A DNA stretch of 5,043 nt from a bacterium (GTDB lineage Archaea > Nanobdellota > Nanobdellia > Pacearchaeales > GW2011-AR1), in assembly GCA_030588935.1 (NCBI GenBank), contig JAUUWR010000071.1, positions 1 through 5,043 of the forward strand. The letters run 5' to 3'. Shown one piece after another: positions 4,627 through 5,043 of this stretch. Positions within the stretch are counted from its first letter, which is position 1, and each line of letters opens with the position of its first letter. Both the position numbers and the translations under genes were made by a program. The notes beneath the pieces were generated by a model. That model was not told where the DNA came from. It saw only the letters and a program-made list of their open reading frames with translations, and searched no databases.

Positions 4627-5043
4627 TTTCTCAATTTCACTCGTCCTCTTAAAATCTAATCCTAATTTTTCAATTAGGTTTATAACTTTTTGTCTTTGTT
4701 CTGATTTCCCACAGCCTTTCCAATCAATTAAAACAGTTTTTACTTGTTCAGTTGTTTTTTCTTCAGCTTGTTTTAACATATTTTCTGTTAAGGGTAAAAC
4801 ATATTGAGGAGTTATATGAGATATTGCATAATTGCTATTTAATTGAATTTTATTAAAACTTGGGCAATAATGAGGTCCACCAATCCCAATAGCACACGCC
4901 AAATCTTTATTTGGTTTATAATTTTGAAGCGAAAGAATTGTTTTTGCAATTATTTTTCCTGCTTGTTCATCCTGCCATTGTTTTTCTGTTGAACCTATTT
5001 CAATAAAACAGCAAGGAATCTGGATTGAAGGGCCATGATGTGT
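4621..5043 (-). CDS. dtdA: D-aminoacyl-tRNA deacylase, archaeal DTD2/GEK1 type, C-terminal 140 residues (5' truncated by window edge)
   Basis: The minus-strand frame is open from the window edge (5043) to a TAA at 4623-4621. The TTG at 4902 is an internal leucine, not the start. The visible part begins THHGPS (window residues 1-6) and contains GIGGPHYCP (53-61), the two signature motifs of the zinc-dependent DTD2 family, followed by the usual C-terminal region ending about 80 residues later. DTD2 proteins are about 270 residues long, so roughly the N-terminal half lies outside the window. The enzyme hydrolyses D-amino acids wrongly attached to tRNA and is typical of archaea and plants, which makes it the best taxonomic marker here. 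Its end coincides with the direct repeat shared with NYN2; its present stop may be a point mutation that shortened the protein by five residues. Confidence 0.92.
   Translation of the reverse strand, partial: THHGPSIQIPCCFIEIGSTEKQWQDEQAGKIIAKTILSLQNYKPNKDLACAIGIGGPHYCPSFNKIQLNSNYAISHITPQYVLPLTENMLKQAEEKTTEQVKTVLIDWKGCGKSEQRQKVINLIEKLGLDFKRTSEIEKD

Noticed and set aside
4621..4902. A 93-aa gene starting at TTG 4902
   Set aside because: The frame continues to the window edge and the upstream part contains the family motif HHGP; TTG here is an internal leucine codon.
1..5043. CRISPR array or tandem repeats
   Set aside because: No regularly spaced repeats were seen; the only sizeable direct repeat is the single pair at 3959 and 4606.

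Overview
The window is A+T-rich (roughly 70% by eye) and densely coded. It looks archaeal: the truncated gene at the right edge is an archaeal-type D-aminoacyl-tRNA deacylase (DTD2/DtdA), no start codon has a recognisable Shine-Dalgarno sequence, and several starts have a TATA-like box (one with a BRE-like CGAAAG) at archaeal distances. Short genes, two NYN/DUF88 nuclease-like genes and the base composition would fit a DPANN-type archaeon. That lineage call is an inference and was not tested.

Left part, plus strand (1-1541): the 3' end of a 2-oxoacid:ferredoxin oxidoreductase alpha subunit (korA-like) is followed by a terminator-like hairpin, a 63-residue unknown ORF, and a complete beta subunit (korB-like) coupled to that ORF by an ATGA overlap. 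Alpha and beta together oxidatively decarboxylate a 2-oxoacid to an acyl-CoA and pass electrons to ferredoxin.

Right part, minus strand (1546-5043), in order of transcription: the 3' part of dtdA; a NYN-domain protein (NYN2); a DUF362 protein with two C-terminal [4Fe-4S] motifs, 20 bases after NYN2; a 130-residue probable membrane protein with a likely leaderless promoter; a 283-base intergenic region with a large hairpin; and a second NYN-domain protein (NYN1), which meets korB tail to tail with only 4 bases between them.

The most interesting structure is outside the proteins. Both NYN genes carry the same upstream architecture at identical spacing: ATCTAAAAC, a TATA box centred 10 bases further on, then a 26-base hairpin starting 45 bases after the C that ends the motif, then a T tract and the ATG. 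The two hairpins have unrelated sequences but the same length and position, which suggests that structure is selected. In addition, NYN2 with its promoter is flanked by 21-base direct repeats (one mismatch). These are in frame with the 3' ends of both NYN2 and dtdA, and the single mismatch creates the dtdA stop codon, which suggests NYN2 was inserted or duplicated into an older dtdA-DUF362 arrangement.
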